Source: Bufo bufo
Lineage: Eukaryota; Chordata; Amphibia; Anura; Bufonidae
Reading direction: 5' to 3'
Assembly: GCF_905171765.1 (NCBI RefSeq)
Contig: NC_053398.1
Location: 48,266,323 to 48,330,322, forward strand
Length of the DNA: 64,000 nucleotides
Each line of letters begins with the position of its first letter. The stretch's first letter is position 1. Made by a program: the position numbers and the translations under genes. The notes under the pieces were generated by a model, which did no database searches, was not told where the DNA came from, and was given only the letters and a program-made list of their open reading frames with translations. This document shows positions 31,321-42,673 of this stretch, in pieces.

Positions 31321-34113
31321 AAATTGCAAAAAAATGACATTTTTCACTTTCAGTTGTAAAATTTTGCAAAAAAAAACGACATCCATATATAAATTTTGCT
31401 CTAAATTTATTGTTCTACATGTCTTTGATAAAAAAAAAATGTTTGGGTAAAAAAAAAATGGTTTGGGTAAAAGTTATAGCGTTTACAAACTATGGTACAA
31501 AAATGTGAATTTCCTCTTTTTGAAGCAGCTCTGACTTTCTGAGCACCTGTCATGTTTCCTGAGGTTCTACAATGCCCAGACAGTACAAACACCCCACAAA
31601 TGACCCCATTTCGGAAAGTAGACACCCTAAGGTATTCGATGATGGGCATAGTGAGTTCATAGAACTTTTTATTTTTTGTCACAAGTTAGTGGAAAATGAT
31701 GATTTTTTTTTTTTTTTTTTTTTTTCTTACAAAGTCTCATATTCCACTAACTTGTGACAAAAAATAAAAACTTCTATGAACTCACTATGCCCATCAGCAA
31801 ATACCTTGGGGTGTCTTCTTTCCAAAATAGGGTCACTTTTGGGGTAGTTATACTGCCCTGGCATTCTAGGGGCCCAAATGTGTGGTTAGTAGTTTGAAAT
31901 CAAAATGTGTAAAAAATGACCGGTGAAATCCGAAAGGTGCTCTTTGGAATGTGGGCCCCTTTGCCCACCTAGGCTGCAAAAAAGTGTCACACATGTGGTA
32001 TCGCCGTATTCAGGAGAAGATGGGCAATGTGTTTTGGGGTGTCTTTTTACATATACTCATGCTGGGTGAGAGAAATGTCTCGGCAAAAGACAACTTTTCC
32101 AATTTTTTTATACAAAGTTGGCATTTGACCAAGATATTTATCTCACCCAGCATGGGTATATGTAAAATGACACCCCAAAACACATTGCCCAACTTCTCCT
32201 GAGTACGGCGATAACAGATGTGTGACACTTTTTTGCAGCCTAGATGCGCAAAGGGGCCCACATTCCTTTTATGAGGGCATTTTTAGACATTTGGATCCCA
32301 GACTTCTTCTCACGCTTTAGGGCCCCTAAAATGCCAGGGCAGTATAAATACCCCACATGTGACCCCATTTTGGAAAGAAGACACCCCAAGATATTCAATG
32401 AGATGCATGGCGAGTTCATAGAAATTATTATTTTTTGGCACAAGTTAGCGGAAATTGATTTTATAATTTTTTTTCTCACAAAGTCTCCCTTTCCGCTAAC
32501 TTGGGACAAAAATTTCAATCTTTCGTGGAATCAATATGCCCCTCACGGAATACCTGGGGGTGTCTTCTTTCTGAAATGGGGTCACATGTGGGGTATTTAT
32601 ACTGCCCTGGCATTCTAGGGGCCCTAAAGCGTGAGAAGAAGTCTGGAATATAAATGTCTAAAAATTTTTACGCATTTGGATTCCGTGAGGGGTATGGTGA
32701 GTTCATGTGAGATTTAATTTTTTGACACAAGTTAGTGGAATATGAGACTTTGTAAGAAAAAAATAATAATTTCCGCTAACCAGGGCCAAAAAAATGTCTG
32801 AATGGAGCCTTACAGAGGGGTGATCAATGACAGGGGGGTGATCAATGACAGGGGGGTGATCAGGGAGTCTATATGGGGTGATCACCCCCCTGTCATTGAT
32901 CACCCCCCTGTAAGGCTCCATTCAGATGTCCGTATGTGTTTTGCGGATCCGATCCATGTATCCGTGGATCCGTAAAAATCATACGGACATCTGAATGCAG
33001 CCTGACAGGGGGGGTGATCAATGACAGGGGGGTGATCAGGGAGTCTATATGGGGTGATCACCCCCCCGGAAGGCTCCAGGGAGACGCCTGTATATGTTTT
33101 GCGGATCCGATCCATCTATCAGTGGATCCGTAAAAATCATGCGGACGTCTGAATGGAGCTTTACAGGGGGGTGATCAATGACAGGGGGGTAATCAATGAC
33201 AGGGGGGTGATCAGGGAGTCTATATGGGGTGATCACCACAGTCATTGATCACGCCCCTGTAAGGCTCCATTCAGACGTCCGTATGTGTTTTGCGGATCCG
33301 ATCCATCTATCAGTGGATCCGTAAAAATCATGCGGACATCTGAATGGAGCTTTACAGGGGGGTGATCAATGACAGGGGGGTAATCAATGACAGGGGGGTG
33401 ATCAGGGAGTCTATATGGGGTGATCACCCCAGTCATTGATCACGCCCCTGTAAGGCTCCATTCAGACGTCCGTATGCGTTTTGCGGATCCGATCCATCTA
33501 TCAGTGGATCCGTAAAAATCATGCGGACATCTGAATGGAGCTTTACAGGGGGGTGATCAATGACAGGGGGGTAATCAATGACAGGGGGGTGATCAGGGAG
33601 TCTATATGGGGTGATCACCACAGTCATTGATCACGCCCCTGTAAGGCTCCATTCAGACGTCTGTATGCGTTTTGCGGATCCGATCCATCTATCAGTGGAT
33701 CCGTAAAAATCATGCGGACATCTGAATGGAGCTTTACAGGGGGGTGATCAATGACAGGGGGGTAATCAATGACAGGGGGGTGATCAGGGAGTCTATATGG
33801 GGTGATCACCACAGTCATTGATCACTCCCCTGTAAGGCTCCATTCAGACGTCCGTATGCGTTTTGCGGATCCGATCCATCTATCAGTGGATCCGTAAAAA
33901 TCATGCGGACATCTGAATGGAGCTTTACAGGGGGGTGATCAATGACAGGGGGGTAATCAATGACAAGGGGGTGATCAGGGAGTCTATATGGGGTGATCAG
34001 GGGTGATCAAGGGTGAATAAGGGGTTAATAAGTGACAGGGGGGGGTGTAGTGTAGTGGTGCTTGGTGCAGCATATTACTGAGCTACCTGTGTCCTCTGGT
34101 GGTCGATCCAAAC
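31321..34113. mobile_element. Palindrome-rich element, copy B (inverted relative to copy A)
   Basis: From the A/T-rich tail (31321-31450) through the alternating repeats (31450-32790) to the GGATCC palindromes (32795-34010) and the CCTCTGGTGGTCGATCC end, this is copy A in reverse. Here the palindromic units are about 191 bp and five of them are nearly identical, a more recent local expansion than in copy A. Both outermost parts of copy A (the G+C-rich start and the last 170 bases of tail) are missing. Copies A and B could pair as arms of about 2.7 kb across a spacer of 3.3 kb. Confidence 0.75.
32795..34010. repeat. Tandem palindromes centred on GGATCC (copy B)
   Basis: Six to seven units have an inner palindrome reading GCGGATCCGATCCATCTATC and a degraded partner arm (GGATCCGTAAAAATCATGCGG). 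The last five units, from about 33065, repeat every 191 bp almost without change. Spacers are GGGGTGATCAATGACAGG and inverse. Confidence 0.9.
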
Positions 34114-34766
34114 AAAGGATCTTCAGCCACGTCAACCACTGCTGTCCTCCTTGCCCCCTCTCAACCATCGGCCACTCCGTCTCTCGCCTAGAGCAGTTCC
34201 TGCTCATCTGCCCACAGTCAGGTGTCTGTCAAGGACATGTTTGAGTGTAAGAAGCCAATGTCACAAAGTCACCACCTTGCCCGGCGTCTGACAGCTTTTA
34301 CCATACAAGCTGGTGGAGTCTGAGGCCTTCCAAAAATTTGTAGCTATTCGGACACTGCAGTGGAAGGTACCCGGCCGAAATTTCTTTGCACAAAAGGCAA
34401 TCCCCAACCTGTACTCGATTGTGCAAAAGGAAGTCATGACATGTCTGGCACACAGTGTTGGGGCAAGGGTGCATCTGACCACTGATACCTGGTCTGCAAA
34501 GCACGGTCAGGGCAGGTATATCACCTACATTGCGCATTGGGTAAACCTGCTGACGGCTGCCAAGCATGGAATGCGTGGCTCTGCAGAGGAGTTGGTGACA
34601 CTGCCACGACTTGCAGGCAGGCCTGCTGCCACCTCCTCTACTCCTCCTACTCCATCCTCTTCCATAACCTCCTCGGCTGAGTCCTCTTCTGCTGCTGCGT
34701 CTTGCTCCACATCAACGGCATCCCCCAGCTCCCCAGGGGCTATTCCACAACCCTCAGCAGTGCGGT
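34114..34766 (+). pseudogene. hAT transposase (copy 2), N-terminal half
   Basis: Coding similarity to an hAT transposase begins abruptly after copy B. A frame at 34232-34313 corresponds to the MFECKK segment of copy 3 but then has a stop and a small deletion. From 34313 to 34766 the frame carries the conserved KVPGR segment and the first catalytic Asp in TTDTW (about 34480), then a Ser/Thr/Pro-rich linker. The start codon region and BED finger are absent. An insertion interrupts the gene at about 34767, and the C-terminal half is at 37432-39066. Confidence 0.85.
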
Positions 34767-35214
34767 ATCACAGATAAGGGTAGCTGCTAGGCCAGGACGA
34801 CAGGATCAGGGAGCAGGTCACCTCCTAACACGTCCCTAATTCTGACCCTGACTCCTAACTGTATGAGCCAACCCTGATGGAAGGAGGGCTCATACTCCGG
34901 AACCTGGGGTCCCTACTAGCCCTGAGAAAATCCATGGACTAGGAGCAGGGTAAGACAACCTGTTCCTCCTAGACACGGACGAACAGGAGTCTCACTGGCC
35001 AAGCTGCAAGGAGAAGGGAAACATATACAGACATATGGCAATGGCAGGTAGTGAAACTAGTACCTCACCTACCTGCCACAGAAACAGAGACTGGAACCCG
35101 GGCTCAAGTGCTAATGTCCACACCAAACACAAAAGGACTCAGCACACACACAAAGCACACAGGAACCCAGACAACCATAAGCTGCAATAAACATAGAGAC
35201 ACCACTAGACATAT

Positions 35215-36779
35215 ACAGGGAGTGCAGAATTATTAGGCAAGTTGTATTTTTGAGGATTAGTTTTATTATTGAACAACAACCATGTTCTCAATGAACCCAA
35301 AAAACTCATTAATATCAAAGCTGAATATTTTTGGAAGTAGTTTTTAGTTTGTTTTTAGTTTTAGCTATTTTAGGGGGATATCTGTGTGTGCAGGTGACTA
35401 TTACTGTGCATAATTATTAGGCAACTTAACAAAAAACAAATATATACCCATTTCAATTATTTATTTTTACCAGTGAAACCAATATAACATCTCAACATTC
35501 ACAAATATACATTTCTGACATTCAAAAACAAAACAAAAACAAATCAGTGACCAATATAGCCACCTTTCTTTGCAAGGACACTCAAAAGCCTGCCATCCAT
35601 GGATTCTGTCAGTGTTTTGATCTGTTCACCATCAACATTGCGTGCAGCAGCAACCACAGCCTCCCAGACACTGTTCAGAGAGGTGTACTGTTTTCCCTCC
35701 TTGTAAATCTCACATTTGATGATGGACCACAGGTTCTCAATGGGGTTCAGATCAGGTGAACAAGGAAGCCATGTCATTAGATTTTCTTCTTTTATACCCT
35801 TTCTTGCCAGCCACGCTGTGGAGTACTTGGACGCGTGTGATGGAGCATTGTCCTGCATGAAAATCATGTTTTTCTTGAAGGATGCAGACTTCTTCCTGTA
35901 CCAACTGCTTGAAGAAGGTGTCTTCCAGAAACTGGCAGTAGGACTGGGAGTTGAGCTTGACTCCATCCTCAACCCGAAAAGGCCCCACAAGCTCATCTTT
36001 GATGATACCAGCCCAAACCAGTACTCCGCCTCCACCTTGCTGGCGTCTGAGTCGGACTGGAGCTCTCTGCCCTTTACCAATCCAGCCACGGGCCCATCCA
36101 TCTGGCCCATCAAGACTCACTCTCATTTCATCAGTCCATAAAACCTTAGAAAAATCAGTCTTGAGATATTTCTTGGCCCAGTCTTGACGTTTCAGCTTGT
36201 GTGTCTTGTTCAGTGGTGGTCGTCTTTCAGCCTTTCTTACCTTGGCCATGTCTCTGAGTATTGCACACCTTGTGCTTTTGGGCACTCCAGTGATGTTGCA
36301 GCTCTGAAATATGGCCAAACTGGTGGCAGGTGGCATCTTGGCAGCTGCACGCTTGACTTTTCTCAGTTCATGGGCAGTTATTTTGCGCCTTGGTTTTTCC
36401 ACACGCTTCTTGCGACCCTGTTGACTATTTTGAATGAAACGCTTGATTGTTCGATGATCACGCTTCAGAAGCTTTGCAATTTTAAGAGTGCTGCATCCCT
36501 CTGCAAGATATCTCACTATTTTTGACTTTTCTGAGCCTGTCAAGTCCTTCTTTTGACCCATTTTGCCAAAGGAAAGGAAGTTGCCTAATAATTATGCACA
36601 CCTAATATAGGGTGTTGATGTCATTAGACCACACCCCTTCTCATTACAGAGATGCACATCACCTAATATGCTTAATTGGTAGTAGGCTTTCGAGCCTATA
36701 CAGCTTGGAGTAAGACAACATGCATAAAGAGGATGATGTGGTCAAAATACTCATTTGCCTAATAATTCTGCACGCAGTG
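35215..36779 (-). mobile_element. Tc1-like DD37E (TRT-like) transposon, copy 2
   Basis: Almost identical to the element at 7387-8946, with the same terminal repeats (right end changed to CACGCAGTG) and TA duplications at 35213-35214 and 36780-36781. I noticed about a dozen differences by eye over 1.56 kb, including a 3-bp length change near the left end. Such similarity implies recent transposition of both from a common source. Confidence 0.95.
35544..36561 (-). pseudogene. DD37E transposase copy 2, one frameshift
   Basis: The start and first 219 or so residues match copy 1, including D144 in WTDE. One extra A near 35903 shifts the frame, so the normal reading ends at 35752. The rest of the protein, with the second Asp (MQDNAPSH) and the Glu (NPIENLW), is open in the neighbouring frame to 35544. 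Otherwise only a few amino-acid changes are apparent. This copy cannot make a functional transposase, but its ends may still respond to the one from copy 1. Confidence 0.93.
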
Positions 36780-37431
36780 TATTAACAACTGAACAACAAT
36801 GTCTAAACATATCTTATGACCACAAGGGTGGCCCTCACAGGATAGATGGTATAATACCAGGAAGATGACTCCAGCATAAACATGGCTGAAGTACCCCTCA
36901 GCTACAGGCAACCAGCCGAGGCTAAATAGCCCAAGTAGCCACACCCACACACAGACACACCCAGTGTTCACACACTAAGAAGGGAGTCAACCCTTCCTAC
37001 ACCAGGCAAAGAACGGAAACCACTTAAAGGGAAATACACACATAAACACCACACTCCACCTGTTACCGCCGGCAACGGCATGCGTGGCAACCATGTCCTG
37101 GGAATCAGCCAAAAGGCCGAGACACTGCCACCACATGCAGACAACACCACACGTTACCGCGAGCAACCACAAGTGAAGGGAAGATGTCACAGTGCACACC
37201 ATACAGACAAAAGGCACACTTACAAAGACAGATTGCGATGTGCAACCGCATGCCCTTAACAGCAAGCTGCCTAGCAACAGCACAGGCTGCTATACTGCAA
37301 ATAACATCATGCTGCCAGCGGCAACCACACGTGAGGCCACATACTTTAGCCCTCACCTGTGATTGATAACAAGACCAGACCGCGGCAACAGCATACGGGT
37401 CCAGGAGTCACGACCATGAGCATGGTCGTGA

Positions 37432-39066
37432 CACACGCCGTCTTGGGGTTGACTTGTCTGAAAGCAGAGAGTCACACCGGACCAGCACTCCTGTCCGCCC
37501 TGAATGCACAGGTGGATCAGTGGCTGACTCTGCACCAACTGGAGATCGGCAAAGTGGTGTGTGACAACGGAAGCAATTTGTTGGCGGCATTGAATTTGGG
37601 CAAGTTGACACATGTGCCGTGCATGGCACATGTGTGTAATCTGATCGTACAACGCTTTGTGCATAAGTACCCAGGCTTACAGGACGCCCTCAAGCAGGCC
37701 AGGAAGGTGTGTGGCTATTTCAGGCATTCCTACACGGCCATGGCGCACTTTTCAGATATCCAGCGGCGAAACAATATGCCAGTGAGACGCTTGATTTGCG
37801 ACAGCCCGACACATTGGAATTCAACACTCCTAATGTTCGACCGCCTGCTCCAACAAGAAAAAGCTGTCAACGAGTATTTGTATGACCGGGGTGCTAGGAC
37901 AGCCTCTGCGGAGCTGGGAATTTTTTTGCCACGTTCCTGGACGCTCATGCGCAATGCCTGTAGGCTCATGCGTCCTTTTGAGGAGGTGACAAACCTAGTC
38001 AGTCGCACCGAAGGCACCATCAGCGACATCATCCCATTTGTTTTCTTCCTGGAGATTGCCCTGCGAAGAGTGCTGGATCAGGCCGTAGCTGAGCGTGAAG
38101 AGGAAGAGTTGTGGTCACCATCACCACCAGAAACAGCCTTATCAGCATCGCTTGCTGGACCTGCGGCAACGCTGGAAGAGGAGTCTGAGGAAGGAGTCAG
38201 AGGAGGAATGTGGCTTTGAGGAGGAGGAGGACCAACCACAGCAGGCATCCCAGGGTGCTCGTTGTCACCTATCTAGTACCCGTGGTGTTGTACGTGGCTG
38301 GGGGGAAGAACATACCTTCAGTGAGATCACTGAGGACGAGGAACGGGACATGAGTAGCTCGGCATCCAACCTTGTGCAAATGGGGTCTTTCATGTTGTCG
38401 TGCCTGTTTAGGGACCCTCGTATAAAAAGGCTGAAGGAGAACGACCTGTACTGGGTGGCCATGCTACTAGACTCCCAGTATAAGCAGAAAGTGCCTGAAA
38501 TGTTACCGAATTACCGCAAGTCGGAAAGGATGCAGCAGTTCCAAAATAAATTAAAAAGTATGCTTTACACAGCGTATAAGGGTGATGTCACTGCACAACG
38601 GGAATCTAACAGGGGAAGAGGTGAAAGTAATCCTCCTCCTACGACGACCACGCCGGCAAAGACAGGACACTTTACAGACGTGTTGTTGATGGAGGACATG
38701 CGGACCTTTTTAAGTCCTACGCATAGCCACAGCCCTTCGGGGTCCACCCTCAGAGAACGACTCGACCGACAGGTAGCAGACTACCTCGCCTTAACTGCAG
38801 ATATCGACACTCTGAGGAGTGATGAACCCCTTGACTTCTGGGTGTGCAGGCTTGACCTGTGGCCTGAGCTATCCCAATTTGCAATAGAACTTCTGGCCTG
38901 CCCCGCTTCAAATGTCCTGTTAGAAAGGACCTTCCGTTCAGCAGGAGGTATTGTCACTGAGAAGAGAAGTCGCCTAGGTCAAAAAAGTCTAGATTACCTC
39001 ACCTTTATTAAGATGAATAAGGGATGGATCCCGAAGGGACTGACAGTGTGCGATACATTCGACTAA
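37432..39066 (+). pseudogene. hAT transposase (copy 2), C-terminal half
   Basis: The frame resumes with the AVLGL and KAESHT segments, the second catalytic Asp in VVCDNG (about 37563), the CMAHV segment, and PTHWNSTL (Arg of the usual PTRWNSTL changed to His). It continues through the helical insertion domain to a frameshift near 38190 in an acidic stretch. The next frame runs to the stop at 39066 with RGWGEE, a DPRI..DLYW segment and the hATC region (LDFWVCRLDLWPELSQ, LACPAS, then LERTF with the catalytic Glu). All three catalytic residues are present across the pieces, so the damage is the frameshift, the insertion and the missing N-terminus. Confidence 0.9.
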
Positions 39067-40031
39067 AAAAGGCCTGATGAGATGAGCTGCCTTGGGCTAA
39101 AAATGGTCCACACGCTGCTGTATTTTATCTCTGAATGCCGGATGACTTGCGTGACTTATCCGCCACCAACTAGGGTTCAAGCCGCAATGTTTTAGGGCAC
39201 TTTCTGCCTGGGAAACAAACATCAATTTTTCTGGCCGCTGCTACAATACCTAATTTTTCAGGCATGTGTACATGCCTAATTTTTATGGCCTCTAGTGCTG
39301 CACTGTGGCTGCAAAAACAAAACAAAAAAAAAGGCACATACATGTGTCAATTCCCCTTCGTGATCGTTACCTTGTTGTGGTAAAGGGGCTTGCATATCAC
39401 AATGAAGTGACCACCTCTATGAGTGTGTTGGCAATGGCAATGTTGGCACACCCCAGATGATAAGGTCGTTGCTTCATTGTGAACAGACCTAAAGCGATCG
39501 GCTGGACAATTTTGCATAGAAAAAACATTAATTTTCTTTGTGATCATTTAGATGATCAGATCAGCAGGGCCTTGCTACAAATGTTTTAGAGGGTCACCAG
39601 CAGGCCATCAATCATAATTTTTCAAGGGTGTGTATGATGCCCTCCTTTATGTGTAACAAAGGGTGTTTTGGAGTGCTTTTACTTAATGCATAGGCTTTAT
39701 GTGTAGGAGTCCCAATTCCTGAACTATTGTACCACAATGTGAATGAGGCCCTCCATTATGTGATATACAGGTTGTATCGAAGTACCCCTTCCTTGTAATT
39801 TTTGGCAGCACTTGCACTTTATATACAATTGAATATACAGGAAAGAATGTTTCTTAACAATTTTTCCTCAAAAATATTTTTTTTTTTTCCGGTTTTGTGC
39901 GTATTATTATCAGTCTGTAAAAGTGGCATACTACTTGGACAACATGGTTCCCAGCAGCGACCTGGGAGTCCAAGATGCATCGAGACATCCTCCCCATGCT
40001 GTTCCCGAACCATTTCGGTGGTGTTTCCATC
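39067..40031 (+). other. 3' untranslated region of hAT copy 2
   Basis: Non-coding sequence follows the transposase stop. It contains TTCCCCTTCGTGATCGTTAC and several CTTTATGTG-type words, and ends where an hAT-type element is inserted at 40032. The element's own 3' end continues at 42491-42673. Confidence 0.6.
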
Positions 40032-40113
40032 CAGGGCTGGTGCAAGGATTTTTGCCACCCTAGGCAAAAGCTAATTTTGCCGCCCCCATTGACTCCGCCC
40101 ATTGACCACACCC

Positions 40114-40781
40114 TGTCACTACCAGAGCTTTGAGACGTTCTCACAGCTCTGTTTCTCCACCCCTGTGATGATGTCACTACTAGAGTTTGGAGGAGTTCTC
40201 ACTGCTCTGTTTCTCCGCCCCTGTGATGAAGTCTTTACTTTCTGTTTCCTTCCTCCCAGCTGTTCCTCCTGCGGTTGATTTCCCTGACTTTAAATCACCC
40301 CTCCTCCTATTGTAGGGCGTGGATTATATTTCTCATTTCAGTTGTAGCTCTTGCTTGAGTATCTTCACTTGTAGCTATCAGTTCACTGGACCTGTGTTCT
40401 GCTGCAGCAAGCACTCCGGATATTGCCAGCTGTCCTTGGATCCGTCTTCTCTGCGGCTGCAGCACATTCAGCTAAGTGTGCAGACATTGTTGTGTACCTG
40501 GTTATTTTCTGACTGGATCTGAGGTGGCCACGGTTCCCTCCATATACTGAGCAGGGCACCGGTGGCCGTGCCCCTTCCACTATTGTAGGGGTTACAGTGG
40601 TCATCAGTCTTAGGTACGTGGGCATGCCTCGTTCCGCCATTTGGATCCGGGCATGTGCTTTAGCAGCATAGGGAGAGCTTTGAGGGTCTGACAGGGGTCA
40701 CCCTTTATCCTCCCTAGTTTGGGTCCGGTCAGTAGCTCTTTTTACTATGTATACTCTTGTTGCTCACATACAGCCGTGACA
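40114..40781. mobile_element. Solo LTR, second copy of the family seen in the retrovirus
   Basis: 668 bp with TGTCAC and GTGACA ends and a perfect 5-bp duplication CACCC (40109-40113 and 40782-40786). It shares internal words with the solo LTR at 1724-2247 (CCGGTGG, ACTATTGTAGGG, AGGGAGAG) at similar positions. It is longer, in part because its first 58 bases are duplicated (40114-40171 and from 40172). Confidence 0.8.
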
Positions 40782-40828
40782 CACCCCCTTTCCCGCCCCT
40801 TTTTCAGCCACCTATTGCATGCAACATT

Positions 40829-40930
40829 TAACTATGGTCGTGTACCCTGTGCCAGTCTATGGTCATGTACCCTGTGCCAGTCTGACTATGGTCGCATACC
40901 CTGTGCCAGTCTGACTATGGTCATGTATAT
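40829..40930. repeat. Tandem repeat of about 25-29 bp
   Basis: Four units built on TATGGTCATGTACCCTGTGCC and CAGTCTGAC, with small substitutions. The following 350 bases repeat the word CCTGTGCCA in a degenerate way. Confidence 0.85.
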
Positions 40931-41819
40931 ATAATATCCAGCCATTGTCTGCCACCTAGTACCATCCCAGTGATGCCAATCACTCTGCGCTGTTCACCAG
41001 GTTGGCACACCAAACACGAGCAGTGCCACCTATTCACTGCCAGGCGCCATTCAGCCACTGTCTGAAATCCTGTGCCACCAGGGCAACATAAAACAGTATG
41101 CTGCCTTGTGCCCTCTGCCAGTCTGGCACTGTCCTGCACCCTGTACCATTTAAAGCCCTTTAGACAGTCTGTGCAACCTATTAGGCTCCATGTGCCACTG
41201 CTGGGCACCCTGTGCCAGTCAGAATCTATGGCCCCTAGTTAAGCAGCAGGTGTGCCCTGACCCCTGTACACAAATGTGTGCTACCCTGCTGCCAGTCACT
41301 GTCCTGCAGCCTCTGACACCCTAGTGCAGGTTGTCAGAGTGCGGTTGCCAGGGGTGCTCACCAGGTTCTGCTCCTCGCTGTGCTCCAGGTCCACATTGCC
41401 TTGGCTCTTGCCAAGATCATGTGTCTTTGGCGCGTGATCCCGCGAGACCCACCCCTGGAGGTCACTGGTCTCGCGGGATTGTGCGCCCGAAGTCAGGGCC
41501 GGTGCAAGGATTTTTGTCAACAGAAGCAAATCTACATTTTGCCCCCCCCCCCCCATCATTTCACATTTCTGCCCCTCATTATTCATGTCCATTTCTTGCC
41601 CCCCCATCATTTCACATTTCTTCCCCTCATGATTCATGTCCATTTCTTGCCCCCCCCATGTGCTAATATCATAGTGCCATCCTCTCCCCCTGCCCCCTAA
41701 TGTGCCATTATCAAGTGCCTCTCTCCTCCCCCCTCCATGTGCCAGTATCATGGCACCAATAGCCCCCCCTCCCCCGTGGCAGTAAAGTAACAGTCTGGTA
41801 TTTATAAAAAAAAACAAAA

Positions 41820-42104
41820 AACACTTTCAGAAAAGTTTCTCCTGGGATTCAAACTCACAACCTTTCACATCAGAGGCAAGGCATTTACCCTCACAGCTAT
41901 GAGAGCTGTATAGACAGTTCCTTAAAAAAAATAAAAAAATATATAAGAATTCTACTGTAGTTAGCTTTGATACTTAGTGTATATCCATACACATGACAGT
42001 TGCCCCAGTACACTGTGTATGGATGTAGCAGAGCTGGGTGTGTTGGGGCAGCTGACATGTGTATGGATGTACACTAGGTATCAAAGTTACCTACAGTAGA
42101 AGTA

Positions 42105-42136
<32 letters not shown>

Positions 42137-42240
42137 AAAGCAACTGGTAATACAGCTTTCATAGCTGTGAGGGTAAATGCCTTGCCTTTGATGTGAAAGG
42201 TTGTGAGTTCAAATCACAGGAGAAACTTTTCTGAAAGAAA
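41820..42240. repeat. Foldback segment with tRNA-like arms
   Basis: Arms of about 170-200 bases (from 41822 and ending 42238) pair almost perfectly around a centre near 42015. Each arm contains a stretch resembling the 3' half of a tRNA, with GAGTTCAAATC (a B-box-like motif) near 42208 and its inverse near 41848. Without a complete cloverleaf it is not a tRNA gene. A TA-rich microsatellite (42105-42122) lies in the right arm. Confidence 0.75.
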
Positions 42241-42490
42241 GCCTAAATGAGATTTAAATACACCAGGGTCTCGTAGCTGTGTGTCAGCTGCATGCCGCTC
42301 TCTCTGCCCGAAATGAACAAATTCATGCTCGCACTCCTCGGAGCGCATCCGGCCGGCAAGTACAGGAACAGAAGGAGATGATGTCAGATGGATGACAAGT
42401 AGGGGGCGGGGAGCAGGCGGCGGCCGGCACCCCCAGGAAGAGTGTGCTCTACGCGGTTGCCTACTCTGCTTATGGGTGGGGCCGGCCCTG

Positions 42491-42673
42491 TTTCCATCAA
42501 TTTGTGTCCTTTTCCTATGAACCAGGCACCCTCCCTTCTTCAGAGCAGGGCGTGCCTGGTTTAATGCTCGGGTTCTCCCATTGACTTCCATTATACTTGG
42601 GTGCTCGGTAGAGCACCCGAGCATCCATATATATTCGGCCAGAGCACCCGAGCACTTTGATGCTCGATCAACA
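42491..42673 (+). mobile_element. 3' terminal sequence of hAT copy 2
   Basis: After the inserted element, hAT sequence continues and ends GATGCTCGATCAACACTA at 42673; inverted, TAGTGTTGATCGAGCATC is an hAT-type terminal repeat. GAGCACCCGAGC palindromic words just inside are subterminal repeats. The 5' counterpart of this end is not found in the window. Confidence 0.6.

Larger units (their letters stand above)
34767..37431. mobile_element. Unclassified insertion in hAT copy 2
   Basis: The hAT frame breaks at about 34767 and resumes at about 37432, both sides sharing only CAC. The inserted DNA (1.1 kb without the Tc1-like element inside it) has no coding sequence. Its right end reads GGTCGTGACA; inverted, it would begin TGTCACGACC, as many LTRs do, but the left end lacks a matching CA terminus and no 5-bp duplication is clear. 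It could be a solo LTR with a damaged end. The flanking stretches 34790-35210 and 36785-37400 hold nothing else recognisable. Confidence 0.5.
40032..42490. mobile_element. 2.46-kb hAT-type non-autonomous element
   Basis: A perfect 8-bp duplication TTTCCATC (40024-40031 and 42491-42498) flanks ends CAGGGCTGG and, inverted, CAGGGCCGG. It contains no transposase. It carries a solo LTR (40114-40781), a 29-bp tandem repeat, a second internal copy of its own left-end sequence (AGGGCCGGTGCAAGGATTTT, from 41496) and a foldback section (41820-42240). The internal start suggests that one member of the family inserted into, or recombined with, another. C-rich tracts lie at 41541-41770. Confidence 0.85.

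Noticed and set aside
41296..41817. 173-codon minus-strand frame
   Set aside because: Covers C-rich low-complexity repeats of a non-autonomous hAT-type element.
41838..42225. Possible tRNA gene
   Set aside because: Only a B-box-like half is visible in each arm; no cloverleaf or A-box could be assembled by eye.
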